From positions 1-47,702 of IMG/VR virus record IMGVR_UViG_3300022707_000188: a stretch of DNA of 47,702 nt; one strand, 5' to 3'. Below, in pieces: positions 1 through 7,821 of this stretch. Origin of the DNA: a virus. The position numbers were made by a program, and so were the translations under genes. The notes under the pieces are model-generated. The model searched no databases. It worked only from the letters and a program-made list of their open reading frames with translations, and had not been told where the DNA came from. Numbering within the stretch: position 1 is the first letter of the stretch; each line of letters starts with the position of its first letter.

Positions 1-10
1 ATGTTTTTTT

Positions 11-22
11 TACTCATGAGTA
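11..22. repeat. 12-bp perfect palindrome before the small terminase gene
   Basis: TACTCATGAGTA equals its own reverse complement. It lies 31 bases before the terminase small-subunit start, where an operator or a terminase recognition (cos/pac) sequence could sit. Only one copy is seen, and twelve-base palindromes also occur by chance. Confidence 0.35.
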
Positions 23-40
23 CTTTATGAGCAATTTTCA

Positions 41-48
41 TATCTTTA
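41..48 (+). promoter_or_regulatory. possible -7 box, near-leaderless start
   Basis: TATCTTTA differs from the Bacteroidota -7 consensus TAnnTTTG only at the last base and is followed by four bases and then the ATG of the small terminase. Other genes here show the same box-N4-ATG spacing. No clear -33 TTG is visible, so this is tentative. Confidence 0.3.
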
Positions 49-52
49 CTCA

Positions 53-667
53 ATGGCGTTTTACAAAAAAGGAGATTTTGCAAAGATGATTGGGATGACT
101 CCCGGCAATTTGTATAGGGCAGTCAAGGATGGGAAGGTAATTGTTGATGGAAAGCTGATCGATTCTGAGGATCCAATCAACTTAAATTTCATTCAGCACC
201 GCAAAAATCTACTTGAACAGAAGGGGGATTCACTGGTTCCACAGACTCCGGTCGACGAAAGTATGATTCAAAAGTCCTCCGATTCGGTGGCGAACAAAGC
301 AAGTGAGCAATTTTCGAAGTACAAATTAGACAAAGAGGATGCTGAGCTCAGGCAGAAAATAGCACAGGCATCAATGGCTGAGGTAAAATTGAAGGAGATG
401 GTGGGTTCAAGTCTGCCAACCGGCCTAGTAAAAAACGTAATGTCCATGCTCGGGCAGTCATTTATCACCAACTATAAGAATGGAGTCGACGCAATTGTTG
501 CTGAATTCTCCCACAGAAAAAAATTATCTCCGGTAGAAATGGCAGAAATGAAGGGGGAGATTGTAAAAATTGTAAACGAAGCCCACAGTATTTCTATCGG
601 TCAGGCTGTGAAAGAGGTGAGGAATCTAGTTCTTCAACATACAAAATCATTCGATGACCAAGATTGA
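53..667 (+). CDS. Terminase small subunit (probable)
   Basis: This 204-residue protein probably recognises phage DNA and recruits the large subunit for packaging. Residues 5-40 resemble a short DNA-binding head (GDFAKMIGMTPGNLYRAVKDG, an excisionase/Nu1-like winged-helix pattern). A charged helical stretch at about 85-120 could oligomerise. The strongest support is position: it overlaps the GpA-type large subunit by 14 bases, the usual order in lambda-like phages. The start is taken at the ATG four bases after a -7-like box. Small terminases diverge quickly, so the call rests on context plus the N-terminal motif. Confidence 0.72.
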   Translation: MAFYKKGDFAKMIGMTPGNLYRAVKDGKVIVDGKLIDSEDPINLNFIQHRKNLLEQKGDSLVPQTPVDESMIQKSSDSVANKASEQFSKYKLDKEDAELRQKIAQASMAEVKLKEMVGSSLPTGLVKNVMSMLGQSFITNYKNGVDAIVAEFSHRKKLSPVEMAEMKGEIVKIVNEAHSISIGQAVKEVRNLVLQHTKSFDDQD

Positions 668-2699
668 GGAGTACTTTCATGATGCGGTTGTGGAAGTTGT
701 TGAGTCAGCTGACCAACAATTAAGCGAGATACTTCCTTCGGAGTGGTGTGAACAAAACAGAATGATGACTTCAGATGTTTCGCCGGTGCCGGGAATGTAC
801 CGATATGATAACGCTCCGTATATTCGGGAGCCGGTCGACAGTCTTCATTCTTCAGATCCATGTGAGATAGTTGCGTTTATGAAAGGAGGTCAGGCTGGAG
901 TCAGTGTTGGGTTGGTGGAAACAGGTATCGGTTGGATCATCACTCAGTCACCAGGGAACATTTTATTCCTTGTTGGTCACGAAGATTTGGTTAAAGACTC
1001 GATGAATAAGGTCGACCGTATGATTGATGCCACTGGAATCCGAGATTTAATCAAGGATACTACTCACAGAAAACGTGCAACAAAGTCAGGTGACACTGAT
1101 CGGCGAAAGGATTTTGCAGGAGGGAACTTGAAGTTGGGGCCGGTCAATCATAAAACGCTTCGTAACATTTCTGTTCAGTATGGATTCATCGATGACTTTG
1201 ATGCGATGGCTCCGGATGCAAAGCAAACTGGTTCGACTACCAAAATGATCGAGCAGCGTTTCGCCGCATATAAAGGAAAGCGAAAAATATTCTACATCTC
1301 TACTCCGGAGGTTGAGTCGACCAGCAATATCTATGAGGTCTACTTACTAGGGGACCAAAGAAAATATCACATTGAATGTCCTTGTTGTTCAGAGTTTATA
1401 ATACTTGAGTGGGAGATTGAAAGCGAAGTTGATGGAGTCGACAAAGCTGGAATGACCTGGGATGTTAACGAGAACGGAAAACTTATTCAAGGGTCCGTGG
1501 GATATACCTGTTACAAGTGCGATGGGTTTTTCGATGATAGCGATAAGATGGCTTTACTCAGGGGTGGCAAGTGGGTTCCGACAGCTGAGCCTCAAAAGCC
1601 GGGACATAAATCTTATCATCTGTCCTGTTTGTATACTCCGACATTCATGAATGATTGGGAGCATTATGTTCAGGAATGGATTGAGGTTCATCCACCAGGT
1701 CAGCCGCGCATTGAAGAAAAGTTTCAGACATTTCAAAACTTGGTACTAGGACTTCCGTATAGTCCGACCGGCAAAAACATTAAAGCGACAGAACTTCAGG
1801 AGAACATTCGCCCGTATGAGATTGGTACGATTCCCGAGAAGATGAGTCTGAAAGATGGCAACGGAAAAATAATACTTCTCACCTGTGCGTGCGACCTCAA
1901 TGGTAAAGATGATTCGGATCCTAAGTGGGACCAAGATGATGCTCGATTAGATTGGGAGATAATCGGATGGTCAGAGAGTGGTGCGACCTATTCGATAGAT
2001 CATGGATCAATTGGAACATTCGTTTTAAAGAAAGATGATACGGATGATGACAGGGAACTATGGACCTATAAGAAGGGGCATCCAAATAGTGTGTGGACCG
2101 AGTTCGAGAATATTCGAAACATGATCATCCCGACAGACACCGGGCGAAGAATGAAACCAGTTATCACGGTGGTTGATGTGAGCTACCTTCCTGATCTGGC
2201 ACATGACTATGTTGATAATTGTAACGGTTTGATTATCCCGGTAAAGGGTAGTCCGAAGGATGATGTTCGTATAGATAAGTTCGATGATCCGGATGTTAAT
2301 CGTAACACCTTTAGACCGTCAAAGAAAATAGGAAACCTTGTACTGGCTGAGTCGAATATTCTAAAGGATAAGCTCTATGGGTATATGGGATTGAACTGGG
2401 ACAAGAAATCAGATATGGCTCAACCGGCAGGGTTCATGAACTTCCCAACTCCTTCGGGTGAGAAGTATCAGTACGCAACTTACTTCAAGCACTTCGAAGC
2501 AGAACATCGAGTGGTTAATAAAGCCGGTAAGTTTGTTTGGGAAAAGAAAAGCACCAACCATGAGAATCACTTGTATGACTGTAGGCTCTATAATATTTTA
2601 GCCCGGGACATTCTACTCAACAAAGTCTTCAGCGAACTCAAAGTTAAGAACGGCATCTGGGCCGATTACGTAAGGATTGCTTTGAAGAATAAAAAGTGA
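654..2699 (+). CDS. terL: Terminase large subunit, GpA family
   Basis: ATPase-nuclease motor that cuts phage DNA and pumps it into the prohead through the portal. The 681-residue length fits lambda GpA (641). Visible features: a Walker A-like MKGGQAGVS at residues 76-84 (GpA proteins carry a deviant P-loop of this kind), a Walker B-like FIDDFDA at 178-184, and a zinc-finger pair CPCC (242-245) with CYKC (286-289), typical of this family. The nuclease half follows, with an acidic VVDVSYLPD strand near residue 505. The GpA type suggests packaging from cos-like or defined sites. Unusually, the portal gene lies about 23 kb away. Confidence 0.95.
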   Translation: MTKIEEYFHDAVVEVVESADQQLSEILPSEWCEQNRMMTSDVSPVPGMYRYDNAPYIREPVDSLHSSDPCEIVAFMKGGQAGVSVGLVETGIGWIITQSPGNILFLVGHEDLVKDSMNKVDRMIDATGIRDLIKDTTHRKRATKSGDTDRRKDFAGGNLKLGPVNHKTLRNISVQYGFIDDFDAMAPDAKQTGSTTKMIEQRFAAYKGKRKIFYISTPEVESTSNIYEVYLLGDQRKYHIECPCCSEFIILEWEIESEVDGVDKAGMTWDVNENGKLIQGSVGYTCYKCDGFFDDSDKMALLRGGKWVPTAEPQKPGHKSYHLSCLYTPTFMNDWEHYVQEWIEVHPPGQPRIEEKFQTFQNLVLGLPYSPTGKNIKATELQENIRPYEIGTIPEKMSLKDGNGKIILLTCACDLNGKDDSDPKWDQDDARLDWEIIGWSESGATYSIDHGSIGTFVLKKDDTDDDRELWTYKKGHPNSVWTEFENIRNMIIPTDTGRRMKPVITVVDVSYLPDLAHDYVDNCNGLIIPVKGSPKDDVRIDKFDDPDVNRNTFRPSKKIGNLVLAESNILKDKLYGYMGLNWDKKSDMAQPAGFMNFPTPSGEKYQYATYFKHFEAEHRVVNKAGKFVWEKKSTNHENHLYDCRLYNILARDILLNKVFSELKVKNGIWADYVRIALKNKK

Positions 2700-2724
2700 T
2701 TACTAAAAAAGTTATACTAATCTA

Positions 2725-2754
2725 TTTGATTATTACTAAGTTTTTATATATTTG
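2725..2754 (+). promoter_or_regulatory. Bacteroidota-type promoter (TTTG-N18-TATATTTG)
   Basis: A -33 box TTTG (2725-2728) and a -7 box TATATTTG (2747-2754) are 18 bases apart, close to the consensus for Bacteroidota primary sigma factor promoters. A long inverted repeat starts seven bases after the -7 box, so the transcript should begin with a large stem-loop. Confidence 0.62.
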
Positions 2755-2761
2755 CCTTCTG

Positions 2762-2830
2762 GAAGGTGGCTGTTATTAAGTTTAGTCTGGTGTTATTCTG
2801 AGCTTAGTTTATCGTCAGCCACCTTCTTTT
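2762..2830 (+). promoter_or_regulatory. Stem-loop leader with short U tract (element A)
   Basis: An 11-bp perfect stem, GAAGGTGGCTG (2762-2772) with CAGCCACCTTC (2816-2826), closes a 43-base loop and is followed by TTTT. A competing hairpin, CCTTC-TG-GAAGG (2756-2767), can form from the very 5' end of the transcript. The mutually exclusive pairing looks like an attenuator or a small stable RNA. The next start codon is 12 bases after the U tract. Compare elements B (37971-38035) and C (42141-42202). Confidence 0.5.
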
Positions 2831-2842
2831 AAAATCAAAATT

Positions 2843-3364
2843 ATGAATAGAGATACCACAGAAATTTTAAAGGTAAAGATCGATGACGATTGGAAAGTCA
2901 CCTTGGCAATGGCCGACCGTAAAGAAGGATGGGCTTGTAAAGAATGGGAAGGGAACCGTACTTGTTCTACCGATCTCAATACAGAACTAAATGGGCTGGC
3001 TGAATATCTGGCTAAGTCAAATGATATGATTCTTGAAATGCCGAAGGGAGCAGTGAAGGAAGTTGTCAAACTTATTAACAGGTTGAACAAAAAAACCATG
3101 GAGTCTATCACAGTAACGGGTGTAGCTTTTAAAGGAAAGGGCGACAATGTTTCCATAGTGATTACAGGAAAGAGAAAGTTCCTTCATACTGGTGGAGCTT
3201 TGAATTCTCCTAACATCCATTTGGCCGGGGAGACGTTTGGATTCGAGAACGCTTTGAATCCCATCCTTGATCGGATCATTGAACAGGTGAAACTTTATGT
3301 CTTCGACGGGAAGGGTGGACTTTTCGAACATGAGGAGAAGGAAAAAGAAGCTGCTGCGGTATAG
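2843..3364 (+). CDS. Hypothetical protein, 173 aa
   Basis: I do not recognise a family. The protein is soluble, mixed alpha/beta and charged, with no membrane segment and no zinc motif; the middle (about 95-120) looks like alternating beta strands and the C-terminus is a short Glu/Lys-rich tail. It is the only gene between the terminase and the tRNA-like element and has its own promoter and stem-loop leader, so it may be expressed apart from the terminase genes. Confidence 0.75.
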   Translation: MNRDTTEILKVKIDDDWKVTLAMADRKEGWACKEWEGNRTCSTDLNTELNGLAEYLAKSNDMILEMPKGAVKEVVKLINRLNKKTMESITVTGVAFKGKGDNVSIVITGKRKFLHTGGALNSPNIHLAGETFGFENALNPILDRIIEQVKLYVFDGKGGLFEHEEKEKEAAAV

Positions 3365-3370
3365 CAGAAT

Positions 3371-3492
3371 GGGGGTGATGGTGCGTGATCTGTTACACTG
3401 GAAAGCACCTGAAAGCAGTAATGCAAAGTCGAGCCGTTAATGACAGAAGGCGATGTAAAGGCGGGTTGCTGGTTCGAATCCAGACGCCTCCA
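3371..3492 (+). ncRNA. tRNA-like structured RNA with alanine-type acceptor
   Basis: The 3' end carries a T-arm: stem CTGG/CCAG around the loop TTCGAAT (3469-3483), then CGCCTCC and a discriminator A (3485-3492). The first seven bases, GGGGGTG (3371-3377), pair with 3485-3491 to make a 7-bp acceptor stem with G3:U70, the identity pair read by alanyl-tRNA synthetase. At 122 bases it is too long for a tRNA; a D-like stem GGTGC/GCACC (3380-3384/3405-3409) is present, but I find no good anticodon arm. Between them lies GCA AAG TCG AGC CGT TAA TGA (3423-3443), reminiscent of a very short tmRNA tag with double stop. CCA is not encoded. It could instead be an attP core copied from a host tRNA, or a decayed tRNA. 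Confidence 0.4.
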
Positions 3493-3511
3493 CTAATTTA
3501 AAAATTTAATT

Positions 3512-3763
3512 ATGCAAAGAGCAAAAGAGATGGCAAGAGATCTTGCTGAAGACTTTAAGGATTCTGGAATATTGGAGAAGCCAAGCAGAGAAGAGTTGGC
3601 TGAACATTTAAAACCTGAGATAAACAATCTTCTTCACACACGCTTGCCTCACGACATAACTGTTGGAGAAGCTGAGATAATAGCTATTGTGATTTTCGAA
3701 ATGATATACGATCCACATTCATTTGTAAAGGTAGATTCATCTGCATCCAGCACTGAAGGCTAA
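3512..3763 (+). CDS. Hypothetical protein, 83 aa
   Basis: Small acidic, helical protein with no recognised motif; a hydrophobic stretch IIAIVIFEMIY at about 57-67 is too short and flanked too much by charge for a confident membrane helix. It starts 19 bases after the tRNA-like element and its stop overlaps the next start (TAATG), the first link of a long coupled gene chain. Confidence 0.7.
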   Translation: MQRAKEMARDLAEDFKDSGILEKPSREELAEHLKPEINNLLHTRLPHDITVGEAEIIAIVIFEMIYDPHSFVKVDSSASSTEG

Positions 3764-3903
3764 TGAGTATCAGAGGAAAACGTAAAAGGAATAATTCAAG
3801 CGGAACCAGTGTGAAAGGAATCAAGACGTTTTGGGTTTGGAACAATAATAGGCTTCGAAGGCTACAGAAAAATGAAGACAGTAATAGTTCTAATCCATCT
3901 TAA
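3763..3903 (+). CDS. Small basic protein, 46 aa
   Basis: Arg/Lys- and Asn/Ser-rich peptide starting MSIRGKRKRNN, without a recognised fold. Support comes from the TAATG overlap with the gene before and the 32-base overlap with the gene after, in a region with no intergenic space. It might bind nucleic acid, which is inference from charge only. Confidence 0.5.
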   Translation: MSIRGKRKRNNSSGTSVKGIKTFWVWNNNRLRRLQKNEDSNSSNPS

Positions 3904-4051
3904 CGCAACGATGGAGGTGTTTGATTTTCTTTCTACGCTATGCAGGAAGTATCCAAACTTTCAGTACCAGACCATATCTAATCACATGAATGAAAAAGGA
4001 GCCTACCGGAAGGACGGTATCCGGATTGAAAGAAAGAGAGTTATTAAATGA
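3872..4051 (+). CDS. Small protein, 59 aa
   Basis: Starts MKTVIVLIHLNATMEV and ends in a basic segment (RIERKRVIK). Residues 15-50 have the look of a small helix-turn-helix-like unit, with a recognition-like stretch around TISNHMNEKGAYRKDG, but this is weak. Its stop overlaps the ATG of the following glycosyltransferase (ATGA), which supports it as real. Confidence 0.55.
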   Translation: MKTVIVLIHLNATMEVFDFLSTLCRKYPNFQYQTISNHMNEKGAYRKDGIRIERKRVIK

Positions 4052-4719
4052 AGTTCACCTTATTACATCCAAGCCGGGGCCGAGTCGAACAGGCATACAG
4101 CACTCTTGATAAGTGGATGTTGATGTCATCAGGGAATCATAAGATTGAACACATCCTATCGATTGACAGGGACGATCCTGAAAAGAACAAGTACCTAAGA
4201 AAGTTCGAGCACAAGCATCCAGGCTTGGATAAGTCTACTAGGATGGAGGGGGATAACAAGTCAGTAGTCGAGGCAACCAACAGGGCAGCGAAGTGGGCAA
4301 AGGGTGAGATTCTAATTTACCTGTCAGACGATTTTGATTGTCCGTACCATTGGGACGAATTGATTCTTGAAAAACTAAAAGCAAACGGCAACGTTCATCT
4401 GTGGCTTTTGAAAGTGGATGATTGTCTACAGAGGTTCCACGCTGAGGTTTTGACTATTCCGATAATGAGTCTTGGACTTTATCAGGAGCTTGAATACTTC
4501 TGGCATCCGGACTACAAATCTATGTGGGTGGATGTGGATCTTTACCACACGGTCTACAATGTTGGGTATATGATCATGGCTCCGGAATTAAAGTTCGAAC
4601 ACAAGCACTACTCCAACGGTAAAGCTTCTCATGACGAAACCTACAAACGTTCTGATAAGAATTGGGATCAGGGGCTTGAAACATATAACCGCCGCAAGGC
4701 AGAAAACTTTCCATTATGA
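4048..4719 (+). CDS. Glycosyltransferase, GT-A fold
   Basis: Likely transfers a sugar from a nucleotide donor to a glycan or protein acceptor in the cytoplasm. The N-terminal strand FTLLHPSRGR, an NKSVVEATNRAAKWAKGE helix and the following strand ILIYLSDDFD (metal-binding DDFD at 94-97) form the usual family 2-like nucleotide-binding half. The 223-residue length fits a catalytic domain with no membrane anchor. It is the first gene of the glycan cassette and overlaps both neighbours by ATGA. Donor and acceptor cannot be read from sequence. Confidence 0.8.
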   Translation: MKFTLLHPSRGRVEQAYSTLDKWMLMSSGNHKIEHILSIDRDDPEKNKYLRKFEHKHPGLDKSTRMEGDNKSVVEATNRAAKWAKGEILIYLSDDFDCPYHWDELILEKLKANGNVHLWLLKVDDCLQRFHAEVLTIPIMSLGLYQELEYFWHPDYKSMWVDVDLYHTVYNVGYMIMAPELKFEHKHYSNGKASHDETYKRSDKNWDQGLETYNRRKAENFPL

Positions 4720-4799
4720 AAGATTATTTAGGCCCACCAAAACCAAAAAGAGATGTGACCGAGGGATCTGTAATCCCTCCAACAATAATTGATTTATGA
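4716..4799 (+). CDS. 27-aa Pro-rich microprotein
   Basis: MKDYLGPPKPKRDVTEGSVI and seven more residues. The reading frame fits exactly between two ATGA overlaps: its ATG overlaps the upstream stop and its stop overlaps the downstream ATG. That arrangement is its main support. It may be a translated coupler that carries ribosomes to the next gene, or a real small protein. No function is recognised. Confidence 0.45.
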   Translation: MKDYLGPPKPKRDVTEGSVIPPTIIDL

Positions 4800-4978
4800 A
4801 CAAAGAAACTAGAGTATGGGCAACGGGAGTTCTCTTCTGTGCGCTCTCATTATTTGAAGCAACGATAGTTATTCAGAACATCAAGTCAGGGATGTTTGAG
4901 TGGTATGATATGTTGCTGGTGTTGCTGGCTGTGTTCTGTGGGATTGTGGGTTACCGACAAATTCAAAAGACAACATGA
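4796..4978 (+). CDS. Small membrane protein, two TM helices
   Basis: The 60 residues hold two hydrophobic helices, about 8-27 (ATGVLFCALSLFEATIVI) and 38-53 (DMLLVLLAVFCGIVGY), separated by a short polar turn, with a basic C-terminus. It sits in the inner membrane by prediction. It overlaps neighbours by ATGA on both sides. Its place in a glycan cassette would suit a partner of a membrane-linked glycosyl transfer step, but a holin-like or superinfection-exclusion role is equally open. Confidence 0.65.
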   Translation: MNKETRVWATGVLFCALSLFEATIVIQNIKSGMFEWYDMLLVLLAVFCGIVGYRQIQKTT

Positions 4979-5283
4979 GTCAATTAGCTTTAGATGGAAT
5001 GCAAGACGGGGCGTTGCCAGATGGAACCGTACTGAAACATGGGGACATCATTCATTATACGATTGGCCCACATACGGGAATAACCAGAGTTGTTTTCAGT
5101 GATGGCAAACTGAGGATGCTAAAAAACTTTATGTACGGAGATGGGTACCCGATTGATAACTTCATTGGTCAAGCTAGCTATAACTGTATAACTAAGATGT
5201 CATTAACCGATCTGTATAAGTTCTGTAAGAAAAACAAATGGCCCACAGGAGAATACATTTCTAAATTTTCTAAACCAATATGA
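4975..5283 (+). CDS. Hypothetical protein, 102 aa
   Basis: A soluble protein whose first 60 residues look like a small beta-barrel (PDGTVLKHGDIIHYTIG followed by TRVVFSDGKLRML), the C-terminus being Lys-rich. I do not recognise a family. It is coupled by ATGA to the membrane protein before and the glycosyltransferase after. Confidence 0.7.
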   Translation: MSQLALDGMQDGALPDGTVLKHGDIIHYTIGPHTGITRVVFSDGKLRMLKNFMYGDGYPIDNFIGQASYNCITKMSLTDLYKFCKKNKWPTGEYISKFSKPI

Positions 5284-5882
5284 AGCTATCGATACTAATA
5301 CCAACCCTTTATAACAGAAGGGTTCAGATGAAAAAGTTGTGGGATGAATTAGACAGGCAGTGTGTTGAGGCTGGCGTAGCTGATCAGGTTCAGATTGTTA
5401 TCCTTCAGGACAACGGTGAGCGAACGGTTGGGGATAAGCGGAACGAATGTCTACAGAAGTCAAGTGGAGAGTACGTTGCTTTCTTTGATGATGATGATTG
5501 GCCTTCAGATATTTATATCAAGTGTGTAATGGAAGGGATTAGTATTGGAGGGGATTGTGTTTCACTTCGAGGCGTTATGACAACTGATGGAGAAAACCCT
5601 GAGATATTTGAACACTCGATTAGCTACAAGGAATGGAGAACGTTCGATAACGCTATGGTTGATGAGGTTAAGTATGAGCGATACCCCAACCACTTAAACC
5701 CAATCAAGTCCGAGATAGCTAAACAATTTAGATTTCCTGATAAAGATTTTGGAGAGGACCATGACTGGTCTACTCAAATTTTTAAGTCAAGACTATTAAG
5801 AGTTGAGGGTGGCGGAAGTGGAGCGCCTGATTTTATTGAAAACCCCATCATGTATTATTACCGTTGTAAATCAAAGAAATGA
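5280..5882 (+). CDS. Glycosyltransferase family 2
   Basis: GT-A transferase, 200 residues. The start MKLSILIPTLYNRR is the classic first strand and loop of family 2, followed by DNGERTVGDKRNECLQKSSG and the metal-binding FFDDDDWP (68-75), in which the DXD motif is plain. The C-terminal part carries an acidic GEDHDWS segment at about 160-166, consistent with the catalytic base region. No membrane segment is seen, so it is soluble or peripheral. It is coupled at both ends by ATGA overlaps. Confidence 0.88.
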   Translation: MKLSILIPTLYNRRVQMKKLWDELDRQCVEAGVADQVQIVILQDNGERTVGDKRNECLQKSSGEYVAFFDDDDWPSDIYIKCVMEGISIGGDCVSLRGVMTTDGENPEIFEHSISYKEWRTFDNAMVDEVKYERYPNHLNPIKSEIAKQFRFPDKDFGEDHDWSTQIFKSRLLRVEGGGSGAPDFIENPIMYYYRCKSKK

Positions 5883-6184
5883 TAATAACAATAGTCTTCA
5901 TAAGTATTTGGATTACGCTAGGGATTTGCAACATCTTCATTTATAAAGAGGCGATTAACGCGGAGGCAGAAGAAAATTCGTGGATGTTTAATCCATCATT
6001 TACTAAGCGGTTTGTTATTGTAATGCTCATGTTGCTTAGCCCATATTGTTTTGTAGTGGGGATAAGGAGTTTGGTTAGGGAATATCTACTGTTAAAAAAA
6101 GTAAATAAACTGTTGAATGATATTTGCGAAAAAGAAGGTATTGATCTCGATAAAATAAAAAGGGAAATAGAAGAAAAGAAATGA
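5879..6184 (+). CDS. Membrane protein, two TM helices, charged tail
   Basis: The first helix (residues 2-22, IITIVFISIWITLGICNIFIY) acts as an uncleaved anchor; the second lies at about 45-65 (RFVIVMLMLLSPYCFVVGI). The last 35 residues are highly charged and probably cytoplasmic helix. It is coupled to two glycosyltransferase genes by ATGA overlaps, so it may tether a transferase or take part in lipid-linked glycan handling. That is inference; no family is recognised. Confidence 0.68.
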   Translation: MIITIVFISIWITLGICNIFIYKEAINAEAEENSWMFNPSFTKRFVIVMLMLLSPYCFVVGIRSLVREYLLLKKVNKLLNDICEKEGIDLDKIKREIEEKK

Positions 6185-7044
6185 CAGCAGAAGAAAAGAA
6201 AGAACAGGGCCTAGCCTACAAGCGTGTAATAGCTTTCGCCTTGTTCGGCTACGGAACCACAGTTGAATCAGGCTTTGGCTTCATCGACTATATGCACGGG
6301 GTACTGATTAACGTGAGGCTTCAAAGGATGGTCTACCCTGATTGGATTATCAGACTGCACACAGACCAAGCGACCTATGATGGGTTCAAGGATTTGTTTG
6401 ACCGTCTACCAATCGAAGTGGTTATATGTGAGGCAGCTCCGATGACAAAGGCAATGCTCTGGCGATTGATGCCTTGCTATGATCCAGATGTTGAGTACAC
6501 TATTTGCAGGGACTTAGACAGCCCTTTAACTTATCGAGAAGCACAGGCGGTTGAGGTATTCATTAGGGAAGAACAATCGGCACACGCGATCACTGACAGC
6601 GACAGCCACACCATTGAAATGATGGGAGGGATGATTGGGTTCTGGAAATATTTTAAAGACTATACCAAAACTACCGAGTGGGATCAGTTGTTCATTGGGG
6701 CTCAGGAAGATTTCACAAGGAAAGGAACTGATCAGTGGTTCTTGCTTCGAAGGGTTTATCCTTGCTTTGCCCAACACGGAACTGACAGTATAGTTCAGCA
6801 CTACCTTGATGGAATGAGTAAGACGTTCCTACGGCACTGGTACAATTATATAGAGGACGTTGAACTGGAAGGAGTGCCGGTCGAGTATAAAGAAACCAAT
6901 GACACCTGTGGGCATATAGGTGCAGCCGGTTACTACGTTCCGGTTGTGAGGCAACTGTTCAAAAAGCATAAGGATATATTTACTGACTTGGAGGAAATCG
7001 AAAAGGATTACCCAATCATAGCATGGTGGCACAACGAGATATGA
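6181..7044 (+). CDS. Glycosyltransferase-like protein
   Basis: At 287 residues this is one of the larger transferases of the cassette. After a short charged lead, VIAFALFGYG begins the Rossmann-like half; YTICRDLDSPLTYRE (106-120) has the RDxD metal site (D111, D113), and TDQWFLLRRV near 190 resembles the acceptor-side motif of capsule-modifying transferases. No membrane helix. Its ATG overlaps the preceding stop and its stop overlaps the next ATG. Substrate unknown. Confidence 0.78.
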   Translation: MTAEEKKEQGLAYKRVIAFALFGYGTTVESGFGFIDYMHGVLINVRLQRMVYPDWIIRLHTDQATYDGFKDLFDRLPIEVVICEAAPMTKAMLWRLMPCYDPDVEYTICRDLDSPLTYREAQAVEVFIREEQSAHAITDSDSHTIEMMGGMIGFWKYFKDYTKTTEWDQLFIGAQEDFTRKGTDQWFLLRRVYPCFAQHGTDSIVQHYLDGMSKTFLRHWYNYIEDVELEGVPVEYKETNDTCGHIGAAGYYVPVVRQLFKKHKDIFTDLEEIEKDYPIIAWWHNEI

Positions 7045-7268
7045 GTAAAGTGAAATTAAAAATATATACAGGATGGGAGATTCGTCAGACTGATCTGAGG
7101 GATTGCTCAATTTGCAATGATCAAATCTTTTCAGGTATGTATTGCCTTTATACGCAAATCACAAACGCTGCTGAACTCAGGATAAATGGCTCAAGAAATT
7201 ATAGTTCTAATATTACTATATGCTCTACTTGCAAAGAGCAATCAGAAATAACAGCACATGAGATTTAG
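7041..7268 (+). CDS. Small zinc-ribbon-like protein
   Basis: The start is set at the ATG that overlaps the upstream stop; a longer in-frame start exists at 7023 but would overlap further. The 75 residues carry two Cys pairs, CSICNDQI and CSTCKEQ, separated by about 40 residues, a layout expected for a zinc ribbon. No further family identity. It overlaps the next gene by 11 bases. Confidence 0.65.
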   Translation: MSKVKLKIYTGWEIRQTDLRDCSICNDQIFSGMYCLYTQITNAAELRINGSRNYSSNITICSTCKEQSEITAHEI

Positions 7269-7821
7269 GTTTGACGACATAAGTATAAACTCTGACATGA
7301 ACTTGGTTCAGAAGATGACCAACCTGATATACAATCACTTCCCGGACTGTCAGATAATTTACGGAGTATCACCATTAGTTCACGACATGAGCGCATTCAA
7401 CGACAAGAACAGTCAGCGCATATTCCCTCAGATTCTAAACGCAATGTCAGACCCTCTACTTCACTTCTTGGTTGATAAGGCAGGTGTTCCGGAAATAGGT
7501 GGTGGAGCTACATTAGCAGGACATGGATTGGTTCATTTGGATCACAGGCTAATGGGTAGGCAAGCGCAGACTATGAGCATCCTTATAAGCTGTTCACTGG
7601 TCAAGGCTTCAGTGTTCATCCCTCCCTTCAATAAGTGGAATAAGAAGACTGAAGAGATTTGCAATAAGAACGGTATTGAATTGATCAAGTTCGAAGATGG
7701 GTGGCTGTGCGCTGAGTACAATGAGTTTGACCCGAAGCATGAACTTTGGTATATTCACGCCAGAGAATTTACTTACGAAAAATTTAAGACATGGCTAACA
7801 AAACAAGATTCACAAAACTAG
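7258..7821 (+). CDS. Polysaccharide deacetylase-like protein
   Basis: Begins MRFRFDDISI, resembling the NodB-type metal-binding FDD motif, and has GHGLVHLDHRLM (88-99), in which H89, H93 and H96 could supply metal ligands. Such enzymes remove N-acetyl groups from sugar polymers or precursors. At 187 residues it is shorter than a complete NodB domain (about 200-220) and similar to divergent deacetylase-like proteins in polysaccharide clusters. The remaining motifs are not obvious, so activity is uncertain, but fold and context agree. Confidence 0.6.
   Translation: MRFRFDDISINSDMNLVQKMTNLIYNHFPDCQIIYGVSPLVHDMSAFNDKNSQRIFPQILNAMSDPLLHFLVDKAGVPEIGGGATLAGHGLVHLDHRLMGRQAQTMSILISCSLVKASVFIPPFNKWNKKTEEICNKNGIELIKFEDGWLCAEYNEFDPKHELWYIHAREFTYEKFKTWLTKQDSQN

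Noticed and set aside
3371-3492. Ordinary tRNA gene
   Set aside because: T-arm and acceptor fit, but 122 bases without a convincing anticodon arm is not a standard tRNA; kept only as a tRNA-like element.
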